A stretch of DNA of 64,000 nucleotides, taken from assembly GCF_051175565.1 (NCBI RefSeq), contig NZ_CP195105.1, forward strand, positions 2,418,001 through 2,482,000, given 5' to 3'. The notes beneath the pieces were generated by a model, which saw only the letters and a program-made list of their open reading frames with translations, was not told the DNA's origin and made no database searches. The position numbers and the translations under genes were made by a program. Below, piece by piece: positions 9,416-18,437 of the stretch. Position 1 is the stretch's first letter, and every line of letters starts with the position of its first letter. Source of the DNA: Daejeonia sp002484105. GTDB taxonomy: Bacteria > Bacteroidota > Bacteroidia > Flavobacteriales > Weeksellaceae.

Positions 9416-9446
9416 CAAAAATATAAAAGTTAGCCTAACCTAACAA
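9416..9446 (-). promoter_or_regulatory. Bacteroidota-type promoter of the TonB receptor
   Basis: On the minus strand the -33 element TTG (9444-9446) and the -7 element TATTTTTG (9416-9423) are separated by 20 bp, and the -7 ends 26 bp before the ATG. The iron box at 9425-9443 fills the spacer. Confidence 0.7.
9425..9443. promoter_or_regulatory. DtxR/IdeR-like iron box
   Basis: The 19 bp AAAAGTTAGCCTAACCTAA agree at 16 of 19 positions with the known DtxR/IdeR operator consensus TTAGGTTAGCCTAACCTAA, and include the perfect core repeat GTTAG-C-CTAAC. The site lies between the -33 and -7 elements, where a bound repressor would block initiation. A Fur site is less likely because the Fur consensus is GATAAT-based. 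No DtxR-family gene is in the window. Confidence 0.65.
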
Positions 9447-9555
9447 ATAAAATAATGAAAAGATAGCACCTCCACGTAAAAACAGGATATCTCAAGAAAG
9501 AACATCCTCAGAAACAGGACTGCCTCTGCGGTATATGAATTTGGAGTAACAAGAC

Positions 9556-10098
9556 TTAATCCCTGATCCGGATAGCCAGAATCTCTCCGGTTGCACAGAT
9601 GTCTCCATCTGCGCTGAGTGTCATATCCACCCAAATTTTTCGTCCGTCGATACTGCGAAGTTTGCCACGAAGTTCGAGCAGTCGTCCCATGGGTGTAGGC
9701 GCTTTGAAATCAACTTTAAGAGAAGCCGTTACACAGCGTACTGGTATCGGAGCCTGTTCCATTGGAATACCTTCCTGCTGACAAACAAATGCAGCTGCTG
9801 ATCCCGTTCCATGACAGTCCAGAAGAGAAGCCACCAGACCTCCGTAAACACTTCCGGGAAGTGCAGTAAATTTTTCATCAGGAGTAAAATGAGCCACGGT
9901 TTCATCCCCTGCAAGGTAGGTTTTCAGATGAAGACCATCCTTATTGTTACGACCGCATCCATAGCAGTACGCAAGATGATCCGGATATAAATCCTGAATA
10001 GCTTTTGATTTCAAATTTTCTCTTTTTTTTCTCAATATAATAGAAGACTGCCCCATCTGGTTTTCTGAAAAATCTGTAGAAAAAGATTTTGCTTCCAA
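9556..10098 (-). CDS. PaaI-like hotdog-fold thioesterase
   Basis: Predicted acyl-CoA thioesterase of the hotdog superfamily. The N-terminal HLAYCYGCGRNN segment and the core FTALPGSVYGGLVASLLDCHGTGSA (catalytic Asp/Gly region) are typical, followed by VRCVTASLKVDFKAPTPMGR. The exact start is uncertain: ATGs at 10098 and 10056 and a TTG at 10014 are in frame. The TTG, giving LKSKAIQDLYPDH, would best fit the usual family length of about 150 residues. It is a single gene between two oppositely regulated blocks. Confidence 0.78.
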   Translation of the reverse strand: MEAKSFSTDFSENQMGQSSIILRKKRENLKSKAIQDLYPDHLAYCYGCGRNNKDGLHLKTYLAGDETVAHFTPDEKFTALPGSVYGGLVASLLDCHGTGSAAAFVCQQEGIPMEQAPIPVRCVTASLKVDFKAPTPMGRLLELRGKLRSIDGRKIWVDMTLSADGDICATGEILAIRIRD

Positions 10099-10148
10099 AA
10101 CCAGAACAACTGATATACAGAACCGGACTAAAGTAACGAATTTTCAGT

Positions 10149-10176
10149 AAAAAAAGCCTGCCAAAACCGGCAGGCT
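10149..10176 (-). terminator. Rho-independent terminator of the epsC-cysK operon
   Basis: AGCCTGCC and GGCAGGCT (10155-10162, 10169-10176) form a perfect 8-bp stem with a 6-nt loop; on the minus strand it is followed by a run of T. It lies 23 bp after the cysK stop. Confidence 0.85.
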
Positions 10177-10199
10177 CCAAAATATACTATTTTCAATAT

Positions 10200-11111
10200 T
10201 TAATACAGTCCGTCTACAGAAAGATAGCGCTCTCCGGTATCATAATTGAAGGTGACAACAGTAGCACCTTCCGGAATTTCCTGAAGTTTCTGTGCTACCG
10301 CAGCAAGAGAAGCTCCGGTAGAAATACCTCCGAGCAGGCCTTCTTTTTTGGCTAGTTCGCGCGCTTTTGAAAAAGCATCATCTTTTGCCACTTCGATCAC
10401 GCCGTCAATCAGGTCACTTTCATAAATAGCAGGCTTGAACCCTGCACCGATTCCCTGAATAGCGTGCGGTCCCGCCTGCCCTCCGCTCAGTACCGGAGAA
10501 TCTTTAGGCTCAACGGCAAAAACCTTCACGTTGGGAAATTTTTCTTTCAGAACTCTGGAAACCCCTGTCAGATGGCCACCAGTACCCACTCCGGAAATCA
10601 GATAATCAACTCCATCCGGAAAATCAGCAAGAATTTCCTGGGCTGTTGTTTTCACATGTGCCTCCACATTCGCGGGATTATTGAACTGCTGGGGCGACCA
10701 TGCATTGGGGACAGTCTGCACAAGTTCGGCGGCTTTTTCTATCGCGCCTTTCATGCCTTTTTCACGAGGTGTCAGCTCAAACTCTGCACCGTAGATTTCC
10801 ATCAGTTTTCTGCGTTCTATACTCATCGACTCCGGCATTACAAGAATGACACGGTAGCCTTTTACAGCACCTACCAAAGCCAGCCCGATTCCGGTATTTC
10901 CGGAAGTAGGCTCGATGATGACACTTCCTGGTTTCAGAAGTCCTTTCTGTTCTGCATCTTCAATCATGGCAAGGGCAATACGGTCTTTGATGCTGCCTCC
11001 CGGATTATTCTTTTCTACTTTAATCCATACATTACTGTTGTCTCCAAAAAGACGGGAGAGCTTCACTACCGGCGTTTTCCCGATAATCCCTAAAACATTG
11101 TCTGCTTTCAT
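10200..11111 (-). CDS. cysK: Cysteine synthase (O-acetylserine sulfhydrylase)
   Basis: A 303-residue PLP enzyme that makes cysteine from O-acetylserine and sulfide. Visible motifs are NPGGSIKDR with the PLP lysine at residue 42, the substrate loop EPTSGNTGIGLA, GVGTGGHLTG for the PLP phosphate and GGISTGAS. It lies 79 bp downstream of epsC, whose product supplies O-acetylserine, and ends at a strong terminator, so the two form one operon. That operon begins with the cysteine-rich leader at 12077-12133. Confidence 0.95.
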   Translation of the reverse strand: MKADNVLGIIGKTPVVKLSRLFGDNSNVWIKVEKNNPGGSIKDRIALAMIEDAEQKGLLKPGSVIIEPTSGNTGIGLALVGAVKGYRVILVMPESMSIERRKLMEIYGAEFELTPREKGMKGAIEKAAELVQTVPNAWSPQQFNNPANVEAHVKTTAQEILADFPDGVDYLISGVGTGGHLTGVSRVLKEKFPNVKVFAVEPKDSPVLSGGQAGPHAIQGIGAGFKPAIYESDLIDGVIEVAKDDAFSKARELAKKEGLLGGISTGASLAAVAQKLQEIPEGATVVTFNYDTGERYLSVDGLY

Positions 11112-11190
11112 TGTATATTATTTGTTTGTTAATTGATATTTTCAAAATAATTTCAGCAGGCGGATAGTACCACCTGTACTTTTCCCTTGC

Positions 11191-12006
11191 TCAGATAACG
11201 AAGTTGAGAGGCTCTGGAAACGGTGAGTTGTCTCTTACCACTACATCGCTCCGGTGATAGACCATGGAATGCTCCGGAACAGAATGAGTAATCCATACAT
11301 TGCCACCAATCGTAGAATGACTTCCGATACAGGTATCGCCGCCGAGAATTGTGGCATTGGCATAGATGACCACATCGTCTCCTATTGTGGGATGTCTTTT
11401 CTGTTCTGCTTTGTCTTTGCTGACGGTGAGAGATCCTAAAGTAACTCCCTGATAAAGTTTCACATCATCCCCGATTTTTGTAGTTTCTCCAATCACAACA
11501 CCCGTTCCGTGGTCAATAAAAAAACGCTTCCCAATTTGTGCTCCGGGATGGATGTCTATACCTGTTTTGCTATGTACATATTCGGACAGAAGCCTTGGCA
11601 ACAGGGGAATCCCCTTCTGCAATAACCAGTGCGAAATGCGGTAGACATAAATGGCAAAAAAGCCAGGATAAGACAGCAGCACTTCGTTTCTTGACTTTGC
11701 GGCCGGATCGTAGTTGAAAACCGCTTCCAGGTCATCTTCAAGCATCTTCCTAAGTGCAATAAGCTGAAGGAAAAAAGTTTCGGTATTCTGTAGTGTTTCT
11801 TCACCTGAGACTTGTGCTGAACGCAGCAACTCACTGAGTTGTATACGCAAATCAGCTTCACGAGCCAGGAAAAATTTCAGATCGCTGTAATCTTCCCCAA
11901 CCGAAAAAAGCCAGTAAAAAAGAGATTCTATCCAGTCTTCCGCAAGTCTTTTGTCAGGAAGATGTCCGCATCTTGCGGTATTGAAATCAAAAATCGGATG
12001 CTTCAT
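11191..12006 (-). CDS. epsC: Serine O-acetyltransferase, EpsC type
   Basis: A 271-residue acetyltransferase that converts serine and acetyl-CoA to O-acetylserine, the first step of cysteine synthesis. A helical N-terminal half is followed by a left-handed beta helix with hexapeptide repeats (GIDIHPGAQIGKRFFIDHGT, VVIGETTKIGDDVKLYQGVT, TIGDDVVIYANATILGG) including the catalytic His-Asp region. Length and architecture match EpsC rather than enterobacterial CysE. Upstream, in order, are a promoter, a Cys-rich leader peptide and a terminator 14 bp before the ATG, suggesting transcription attenuation by cysteine supply. Confidence 0.93.
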   Translation of the reverse strand: MKHPIFDFNTARCGHLPDKRLAEDWIESLFYWLFSVGEDYSDLKFFLAREADLRIQLSELLRSAQVSGEETLQNTETFFLQLIALRKMLEDDLEAVFNYDPAAKSRNEVLLSYPGFFAIYVYRISHWLLQKGIPLLPRLLSEYVHSKTGIDIHPGAQIGKRFFIDHGTGVVIGETTKIGDDVKLYQGVTLGSLTVSKDKAEQKRHPTIGDDVVIYANATILGGDTCIGSHSTIGGNVWITHSVPEHSMVYHRSDVVVRDNSPFPEPLNFVI

Positions 12007-12020
12007 TTATATGTTTTCAT

Positions 12021-12050
12021 AAAAAAATACCCCCGGATGCCGGGAGCATT
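12021..12050 (-). terminator. Attenuator-like terminator in the epsC leader
   Basis: On the minus strand CTCCCGG-CAT-CCGGGGG forms a stem that extends outward with AATG/TATT pairs to about 11 bp and runs into seven T. It stands between the leader peptide and epsC. An upstream TACCCCC, just before the leader start codon, is complementary to GGGGGTA of the 3' arm and could form a competing structure. Confidence 0.75.
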
Positions 12051-12076
12051 ATACTACTTATACTATATTCGACGTG

Positions 12077-12133
12077 TCACACACAAGTATAGCAGCCAAT
12101 ACTCCTCTTCATTAAGAAGCAACAACTGCACAT
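12077..12133 (-). CDS. Cysteine-rich leader peptide of the epsC-cysK operon
   Basis: An 18-codon frame reads MCSCCFLMKRSIGCYTCV and stops with TGA; five of 18 residues are Cys. It starts about 37 nt after the predicted transcription start and is followed 26 nt later by the terminator at 12021-12050 and then by epsC. This is the layout of a classical attenuator: scarce Cys-tRNA would stall the ribosome on the Cys codons and change RNA pairing downstream. CTATATT before its ATG can pair with AATATAG after its stop, giving a second alternative helix. The peptide, not the mechanism, is seen directly. Confidence 0.65.
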   Translation of the reverse strand: MCSCCFLMKRSIGCYTCV

Positions 12134-12176
12134 AATATAGGGGGTACCGGTGTATGTTTTATGGATCTCCATGAGA

Positions 12177-12207
12177 CAAAGTTAATTATTTCCGGGAAAC
12201 GTACAAA
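12177..12207 (-). promoter_or_regulatory. Promoter of the cysteine leader-epsC-cysK transcript
   Basis: On the minus strand a TTTG element (TTG at 12204-12206) and TAACTTTG (12177-12184) are spaced by exactly 19 bp, a near-ideal Bacteroidota promoter. Transcription should begin near 12170. Confidence 0.75.
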
Positions 12208-12494
12208 CCTTTGACCACTGATTTTCAGAGGAAAACATCCATAAAAATCAAAAACATTTGTAAATCAGTATATTAGTCTACAAAAAAGGTAGGTTAATTT
12301 TCTGTTAAAAAACGTTTGTTCCTACTAATCTATAATACAGGTTGCCGCCATTATATCCCTGACGGTGGCAGTATGCACACTGCTTTATATCCCTGTACGT
12401 CAGCATATCAGGAAGAACAGAAGAACTGGATTTATATTCCGTATACGGTGAAGAATAATTCTGAAAAACAATTAAACAATTGACTGATAAATAT

Positions 12495-12524
12495 TTGTAA
12501 AATTAAAAATAATTCTTAATTTTG
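12495..12524 (+). promoter_or_regulatory. Promoter of rplS
   Basis: TTG (12495-12497), a 19-bp spacer and TAATTTTG (12517-12524) match the Bacteroidota promoter consensus. The stretch 12208-12494 between this promoter and the divergent cysteine promoter holds no gene I would support. Confidence 0.75.
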
Positions 12525-12530
12525 CAGTCC

Positions 12531-12570
12531 GTTAATCAACCTCTGACGAGAGCCGTGTACGTTGGTTGGC
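12531..12570 (+). ncRNA. Structured 5' leader of rplS, probable L19 autoregulatory element
   Basis: The 5' UTR holds an outer stem CAACC/GGTTG (12537-12541, 12564-12568) that encloses a small hairpin CTCT-GACG-AGAG and the segment CCGTGTACG. It begins right at the predicted transcription start. Ribosomal-protein leaders upstream of L19 are described in flavobacteria; I recognise the position and compact structure but cannot match it to a covariance model. Confidence 0.5.
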
Positions 12571-12595
12571 TTTAAATATTTTATTTTAACATACT

Positions 12596-12949
12596 ATGGA
12601 TTTAGTACAGTACGTACAAGACAAGTACATTACAAAAAAAGAATTCCCAACCTTCAAAGCAGGTGACACCATCACTGTTTATTACGAAATTAAGGAAGGT
12701 AACAAAACCAGAACACAGTTCTTCAAAGGGGTTGTCATTCAGCTGAAAGGAACCGGAGCTACCAAAACCTTCACCATCAGAAAAATGTCTGGTGATGTAG
12801 GTGTAGAAAGAGTTTTCCCGATCAATATGCCAGCGCTTCAGAAAATTGAAGTAGACAGAAGAGGTAAAGTAAGAAGAGCGAGAATCTATTACTTCAGAGA
12901 CCTAAGAGGTAAAAAAGCGAGAATCAAAGACGCTGCCTTCAAAAAATAA
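12596..12949 (+). CDS. rplS: Large-subunit ribosomal protein L19
   Basis: A 117-residue protein with the L19 signature: FKAGDTITVYYEIKEGNKTR, FKGVVIQLKG, TFTIRKMSGDVGVERVFPIN and a basic C-terminus (RRGKVRRARIYYFRDLRGKK). L19 sits at the 30S-50S interface. It is monocistronic, with its own promoter, structured leader and terminator; the usual trmD and rimM partners of other phyla are absent, as is common in Bacteroidota. Confidence 0.96.
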   Translation: MDLVQYVQDKYITKKEFPTFKAGDTITVYYEIKEGNKTRTQFFKGVVIQLKGTGATKTFTIRKMSGDVGVERVFPINMPALQKIEVDRRGKVRRARIYYFRDLRGKKARIKDAAFKK

Positions 12950-12967
12950 GAACATCAATACATACAG

Positions 12968-13008
12968 AAATCCCTGCAGACGCAAGTTGGCAGGGATTTT
13001 TGTTTTTC
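12968..13008 (+). terminator. Terminator of rplS
   Basis: AAATCCCTGC and GCAGGGATTT form a 10-bp stem with a 12-nt loop followed by TTGTTTTT. Confidence 0.85.
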
Positions 13009-13134
13009 TATTCAATAGAAAAATCCTGTTTTTCTTTATGGATGACTTTGCACATGAAATCTGAAAAACACTTCTCGCCAATGAGAAAAATAATGAAATA
13101 ATATTATTTTTGACCTTTATCAAAATGATTCTCC

Positions 13135-14499
13135 ATGAAAAAGCAGCTTACATTTTATGCACTTTTACTCTGTATTACACACTTTTTTCCTCATCCCATA
13201 CCACAAAAATTAAATCACCCAATTTCTAACATAGAAAAATATCCGTTAGTTTTTACAGAAGCATATCAGGCTACCAACGAGAAAAATAAAAATGATACGT
13301 TAATTTGCCCAAACATCGACTCGATGAAAATCTCTTTTATGGGATCTTCAGTAATGTACGGAACTGGAGCGGACAATCTTCAGGGGTACGCATATCAGTT
13401 CAATGAGTTACTGAAAAAAAGAACTGCGAAAGGTAGTCCCGCATTTTACCGTTCCAATGTCTCTGTACCGGGAGATAATACACAACGCGTCATGAAACGA
13501 TTTGAAAAAGATGGTCTGGGCGATTGCAGTGCCTATATCATTTTCGGGCTCGCCTTGGGAAATGAAGGAGTACACGAAAACGGTCAGGCAGCTTTTGATT
13601 CGTATAAAAACAATCTTTTGACATTGATTCAAAAAGCAAAATCTGCCGGCAAAAAGGTTCTTGTCGTCAACAGCTATGGCAGAGGCGATTTTAATGAAAA
13701 AGACTATAATTTGGTTAAACAGCTCAACCTTCTTATACATGAATGGGATTTGCCAAGCATTAATTCTTTGGGAGCAATAGACAACGGCTACGGGAAATGG
13801 GCTGACGGATATCAGAATGGAAACGACCTCTATCACCCCAATTCTGCAGGATATTCCGAAATGTTTTATGCATTTGTACCTTCCGTATTTGATGCCTTGC
13901 GGAATGGAAAAACAAGACCTGTTTATACCCACTCAACGCTGATACAACCAAAATCCAAACATGCGGGAGAATTGCGGTTTCGTCCGGACAATGGCGTGCA
14001 TCCGTTTACCACAGTTTTTGACATCGCAACATCCAAAAACGGAAAAATAATGACGATCAAAACAGCTTCTGCAACAGGAAGTCTGACGATAAATAAAAAA
14101 GGAAATCTTGTTTACAAATCGCCCAGCGGTGAAATGATCACAGGGAAAACTGTTGTCAACAATAAAAAATGGCACCGCATTGCACTGACACATTATCATG
14201 CCCGCGGGGAATCTTTATTATACGTTGATGGTATTTTGCAGGGAAGTTTATCCGAAAAAACAGAAGCCATCACTTTTGCATTACACAACAACGAAGGGCC
14301 TTCAAACATCAGTTACCGCAACTGGTTCTTCTACCGCTCAGGAATGAATGCGGAAGAAATGAGCGCACTGGCCGCTGAAAAAATGTTGCAATCCAGCCTT
14401 GAACTGTATGCTCCGTTAGACCAATCCTCTGCAAATCCTTTTGAGAACCTTGCGCAAAGCACCACACAAATCGACGCTTCGGCATTCAGTATGAAATAG
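13135..14499 (+). CDS. Exported SGNH hydrolase with a C-terminal LamG-like domain
   Basis: A 454-residue protein with a signal peptide and an SGNH/GDSL esterase domain: FMGSSVMYGTGA with the nucleophile Ser, SVPGDNTQ (block II Gly), FGLALGNEG (block III, Glu in place of Asp) and NDLYHPNSAGY with the catalytic Asp-x-x-His. Residues from about 260 form a concanavalin-like domain (KWHRIALTHYHARGESLLYVDG). It may deacylate a polysaccharide, fitting the GH31 gene next to it in convergent orientation. The 3' third is duplicated at 19648-20041. Confidence 0.75.
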   Translation: MKKQLTFYALLLCITHFFPHPIPQKLNHPISNIEKYPLVFTEAYQATNEKNKNDTLICPNIDSMKISFMGSSVMYGTGADNLQGYAYQFNELLKKRTAKGSPAFYRSNVSVPGDNTQRVMKRFEKDGLGDCSAYIIFGLALGNEGVHENGQAAFDSYKNNLLTLIQKAKSAGKKVLVVNSYGRGDFNEKDYNLVKQLNLLIHEWDLPSINSLGAIDNGYGKWADGYQNGNDLYHPNSAGYSEMFYAFVPSVFDALRNGKTRPVYTHSTLIQPKSKHAGELRFRPDNGVHPFTTVFDIATSKNGKIMTIKTASATGSLTINKKGNLVYKSPSGEMITGKTVVNNKKWHRIALTHYHARGESLLYVDGILQGSLSEKTEAITFALHNNEGPSNISYRNWFFYRSGMNAEEMSALAAEKMLQSSLELYAPLDQSSANPFENLAQSTTQIDASAFSMK

Positions 14500-14500
14500 C

Positions 14501-14535
14501 AAAAAAGCTCAGACATTAAAATCTGAGCTTTTTTT
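14501..14535. terminator. Bidirectional terminator between SGNH hydrolase and GH31 gene
   Basis: AAAAAAGCTCAGA and TCTGAGCTTTTTTT form a stem with an 8-nt loop, flanked by A on one side and T on the other, so it can serve both convergent genes. Confidence 0.85.
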
Positions 14536-14558
14536 CACTTTAAAGAATTATCAACTAT

Positions 14559-16746
14559 TTATCTCATCAAAACGGTCAGTTTCCCATGCAGGCTGCCTTC
14601 AGAATGGTATATTTTACCGTTGTTCAGCAGCTCTATATTCACTTTAGAAATTTCAGCATCAATATTACGATTTCCCGTTTTCTGGAATGTCACCTCCACT
14701 TTATCCCCTTTTTTTTGAGCTTTGAAGGTCAACAGAGCATAATCTCCGCTGCGAAACGCCCAGCCATCTCCTGCATCAGTATACAGCTGACCTTCAGCCG
14801 CTCCCTTTTCATCAAGGCAAATCATCAGTGTCAGTGGGTCGAAAGAGTTTTCTGTAGTATTCTGAATAATTTTTCCTGCGGGAATGATGCTGCCTCCTCT
14901 AACTTTAAGCGTAGCCTGATATTGATCTGTTGTATCCCCCTCTATAAGGCTCAGGGTTTCCCATATTCCAGAAGGTAACTGAGGTTGTACAGCAAATGCA
15001 GGAACAATCAGAAGATCCTTGCCCAGCAAAAAAGCCTGCTCTTCTTTTCTAAGATTCAGGTTCCGGGTATCTGCAAAGAAAACAGGATTCATCACCGGCA
15101 AGCCCGTCTGCGCCGCCTGATAAAAAAGAGTGTAAAGATAAGGAAGTAACCTGTAGCGGCGTTCCAGTGCTATTCTTGATGTATTCTCAATATCTTTTCC
15201 AAATGCCCATGGCTCCTTATCATTTGTTCCTGCACAGGCATGCCCTCTGGTAAAAGGCAGAAAGACCCCAAAACTCACCCAGTTAGCCCACAAATCCGGC
15301 GTTGTATTATCCAGAAAACCTCCGATATCGGGGCCACTGAATGGCTGACCGGAGAGCCCCAATGTCAACGACATGGGAACAGAAAGTTTCATATGATCTT
15401 CACCGGCGAAATTATCTCCCGTCCAGGTTGCAGCAAAGCGCTGCCCTCCAAGAAGGTTTGCCCTTGTCAGAAGAAAAGGTCTTTTGTCCGGATTTGCAGC
15501 CAGTATGCCTTCATATGACGCTTCTACCATCAGTCTTCCATACGCATTATGATAAAGAAGATGAGAGCCAGCAGGTAGATTGCCGCCACCTCTGTGATGT
15601 GTATTATAAGGCATGGTACCGCTTTCGTCGCCGCTAAGTACCACCCCGGTTTTGTCATATCCGTTGATATAAATTTCACTGACAGCAGGCTCATTCATAT
15701 CATTCCATACACCGTCTACCCCTTTCGCCAAAAAATCTTTATAAAGTCCTGCCCACCATTTTCTCGTACGAGGCATTGTAAAGTCCGGAAAAGTACAGGC
15801 TCCCGGCCACACTTTACCATAAAAATCAGTACCGTCAGGCTTTTTCACCCATACATCTGTGGCTGTTCCAGAATCATAAATTTTGTATCCAGGATCATAT
15901 TTCACACCGGGATCAATCATATACACAGACTTAAATCCTTTCGAATGCAAATACTCATTCAGCCTCAGGGGATTGCTGAAATTGGTCGGATTAAATGTAA
16001 AAATTCTGTACCCATCCATATAGTCAATATCCATCCAGATGACATCACAGGGAATATTTTTGGCTCTGAAGGTATTGGCAATTTCCTTTACTTTTGCTTC
16101 TGTACCGTACGAAAAACGACTCTGGTGATACCCCAAGGTCCACCGTGCAGGCATCGAAACAGTACCTGTCAGTTCGGCAAGCCCTTTCAGAACTTCCTGT
16201 GGAGAATTTCTGTCGATAATAAAAACGCGGAAAAGAGCTCCCTCCGTTTTAAATTCTATTTTGTCTGGATCTGTGAGCATTTCCGCCTTCCATGTTGAAT
16301 CGAAGAGAATGCCAAATGCCGTTCCGTCGTCTCTTACCCCCAACACCCATGGATGGCTCTGATACAGCCTTTTGCCACCGTCAATACTGTAGGCACCGGT
16401 ATCAGTATTCCACAGTTTGATCTGCTGCCCGTTGCGAAGTAACGGACCAGTAACTTCACCACCACCATAAAGGCTGATATTGCCTTCAAGTTTCAGGGTT
16501 GCATTTGCTTTTTTGTTGACAGAATAGAACTCAGGAAACAGTTTCCAACCGTCCGGAAGTTTCTTTCTGTATTGAGGTTCCGATTTCAGGATCAGTGACG
16601 GTGTTTCGTCCGGGTTATATCCGGCAGGTACAAACTCAGCAATACCCTCTCCGACAAGGCTTGATTTTCCGATGGTTACCTGTTGTGCACGAATTCCATT
16701 CAGGAAACAGAGGATAAAAAATAAAAAAAATGTTTTTGATTTTCAT
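14559..16746 (-). pseudogene. GH31 alpha-glucosidase interrupted by a frameshift in an A8 run
   Basis: Glycoside hydrolase family 31, exported, expected to release glucose or xylose from alpha-linked glycans. The core shows WTLGYHQSRFSYG, DVIWMDIDYMDGYRIFTF, the nucleophile motif GVWNDMNEP and the acid/base motif ATWTGDN. The intact frame from 16346 downwards lacks the N-terminal domain. Upstream, the signal peptide MKIKNIF...NGIRAQQ and the whole N-terminal domain are intact but one base out of frame: a run of eight A (16723-16730, T on the coding strand) would need to be seven. Cause may be a sequencing error, real decay or slippage at the run. Confidence 0.75.
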
Positions 16747-17079
16747 AATCAGTAGATTGGATGACGATTTTAAGCGGCTACAGCTCCCAAACAGAAAATA
16801 AAACTTCATTGTTCCCGAAGCGGCCAATTTATTATTATGGTTCAATTTACAGTTTTTTTCAGGAATCACTTAACTATTTGTCCCATCCTCGGCTTCCCAA
16901 TCATATTACTTCTCATATATCCGATACATAAATAGCTGTTGATAAATGCATTAATATACATAAATTTCCATTACTGAGTTTTATCATTTATAATATGATT
17001 TTGGAAGAATGCTATATGGATCATACATTGATGAATAAAGTCGTCCGACTTTCTGCCTTACATCGTTCGTTGTAAACTG
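16747..17079. other. Intergenic, no gene recognised
   Basis: AT-rich spacer upstream of the GH31 gene. It presumably holds that gene's promoter, but no clear TTG/TAnnTTTG pair was found. No frame with a supported start is seen. Confidence 0.5.
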
Positions 17080-17214
17080 TCAATTGATTTTACCGCTTTT
17101 GCTGTTTCTGTACCACTGCCAGGCATCTTTATCCGAATATACGTCTTCATCATAGTTTAACAGAATGTAAACCGTGTCGGTGAAGTATGCCTGCCATTGT
17201 TGATAGTAAACTTT
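17080..17214 (-). pseudogene. C-terminal fragment of an unidentified protein, cut by an IS
   Basis: The minus strand reads a coherent 44-residue tail, ...QQWQAYFTDTVYILLNY, DEDVYSDKDAWQWYRNSKSG, ending in KIN and TGA. Just upstream is an in-frame stop and then the left end of the IS at 17244. It is likely what is left of a gene removed by IS activity; the family is not recognised. Confidence 0.45.
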
Positions 17215-17243
17215 TCACAACCATCCGAAACTCTGAATAAAAA

Positions 17244-18437
17244 AAGTGCCTGAGAATGCGTTATATTGAAAAACCTCTCAACTTTTTTCAGATATGGCAT
17301 TATTCAGGCGCTCCAAAAATACAAACAAACCCTTACTTGGTCAAATAATAAATTTGATTCCTAGACATTTACTCAACTCCGAAATCCACAAACATCAATC
17401 GGACAAAGGTTGCCATAAATACAAGACGTACGACCAATTGGCTGCTTTAATGTTCGGACAGCTGAACAAATGTTACACCCTTTCTGATGTAAGTTGCGGA
17501 TTATCAATCAGTAGTACATTTCTTTCTGATATTGGATTAAGCCAAAGTCCCGCAAAATCTACGATGAGCGATGGTAATAAAAAAAGAAATTATCAGGTGT
17601 TCGAAAGCCTTTATTATAGGCTGTTGAGCTACTACAAACACACTTTGAAATCCAAGTATCAGAGCCAGATTATTGACGAAATTAAAAACCACAACATCAA
17701 ATTGATTGACAGCAGCACCATTAGCTTGTGTTTGAGTCTTTTTAACTGGGCAAAGTTCCGAACAGCTAAAGGAGGCTTGAAAATCCATACCGTTTGGGAC
17801 GACCAGTTGGGACTTCCCGATATGGTAAACATTAGCGAAGCCAAGGTTCACGACCGTTATGGATTGCTGAACAATGTGTTCGACAAAGGCACGATAATCG
17901 TGGAAGACAGAGGGTATTTTGATTTTTCTTTGATGATGAAAAGAATCAAAGCTGAGAACGTTTTTGTAACCCGAATCAAGGAAAATACGGTATATAGAAC
18001 GCTGGAAGAAAAGGAACTTCCCGATGATAAAGAGCAGGATATCCTCAAAGATGAAATTATTGAATTATATTCCAAAAAGGCAGAGGAAACAGGCATTGAC
18101 AAGCAAAAATTGCGATTGGTACACGTTTATAAAGAAGACGAAAACAAGGTCATAGAAATCATCACTAACCATCTCGATTGGGAAGCCCGAACCATTGCCG
18201 ATTTGTACAAAAAACGATGGGATATTGAATTGTTTTTCAAAGCAATGAAACAGAATTTACAAATCAAAACCTTTCTGGGAACAAGCGAGAATGCGGTGAA
18301 ATCGCAGATTTATGTGGCTTTGATCTGTTATTTGCTTTTGGAATTGATAAAAAGGTGTTATTGCACCGGAAAACCGGCATTCAGTAATTTTTGTGAGAAA
18401 GTCAGAGTATGTTTGATGCACTATTTAACCTTGGATT
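17244..18437 (+). mobile_element. IS4-family (DUF4372-type) insertion sequence, right end missing
   Basis: The left end starts near AGTGCCTGAGAATGCG and is followed by the transposase. The right end is replaced by another IS (18438 onward), so this element is truncated and has no target duplication. A decayed piece of the same left end occurs at 3930-4027. Confidence 0.7.

Noticed and set aside
12305..12500. A minus-strand open frame with a CAYCH heme-like motif between the cysteine operon and rplS
   Set aside because: It has no good start codon, overlaps the rplS promoter, and its single CxxCH could be chance; two direct TTATATCCCTG repeats in the other strand are equally unexplained.
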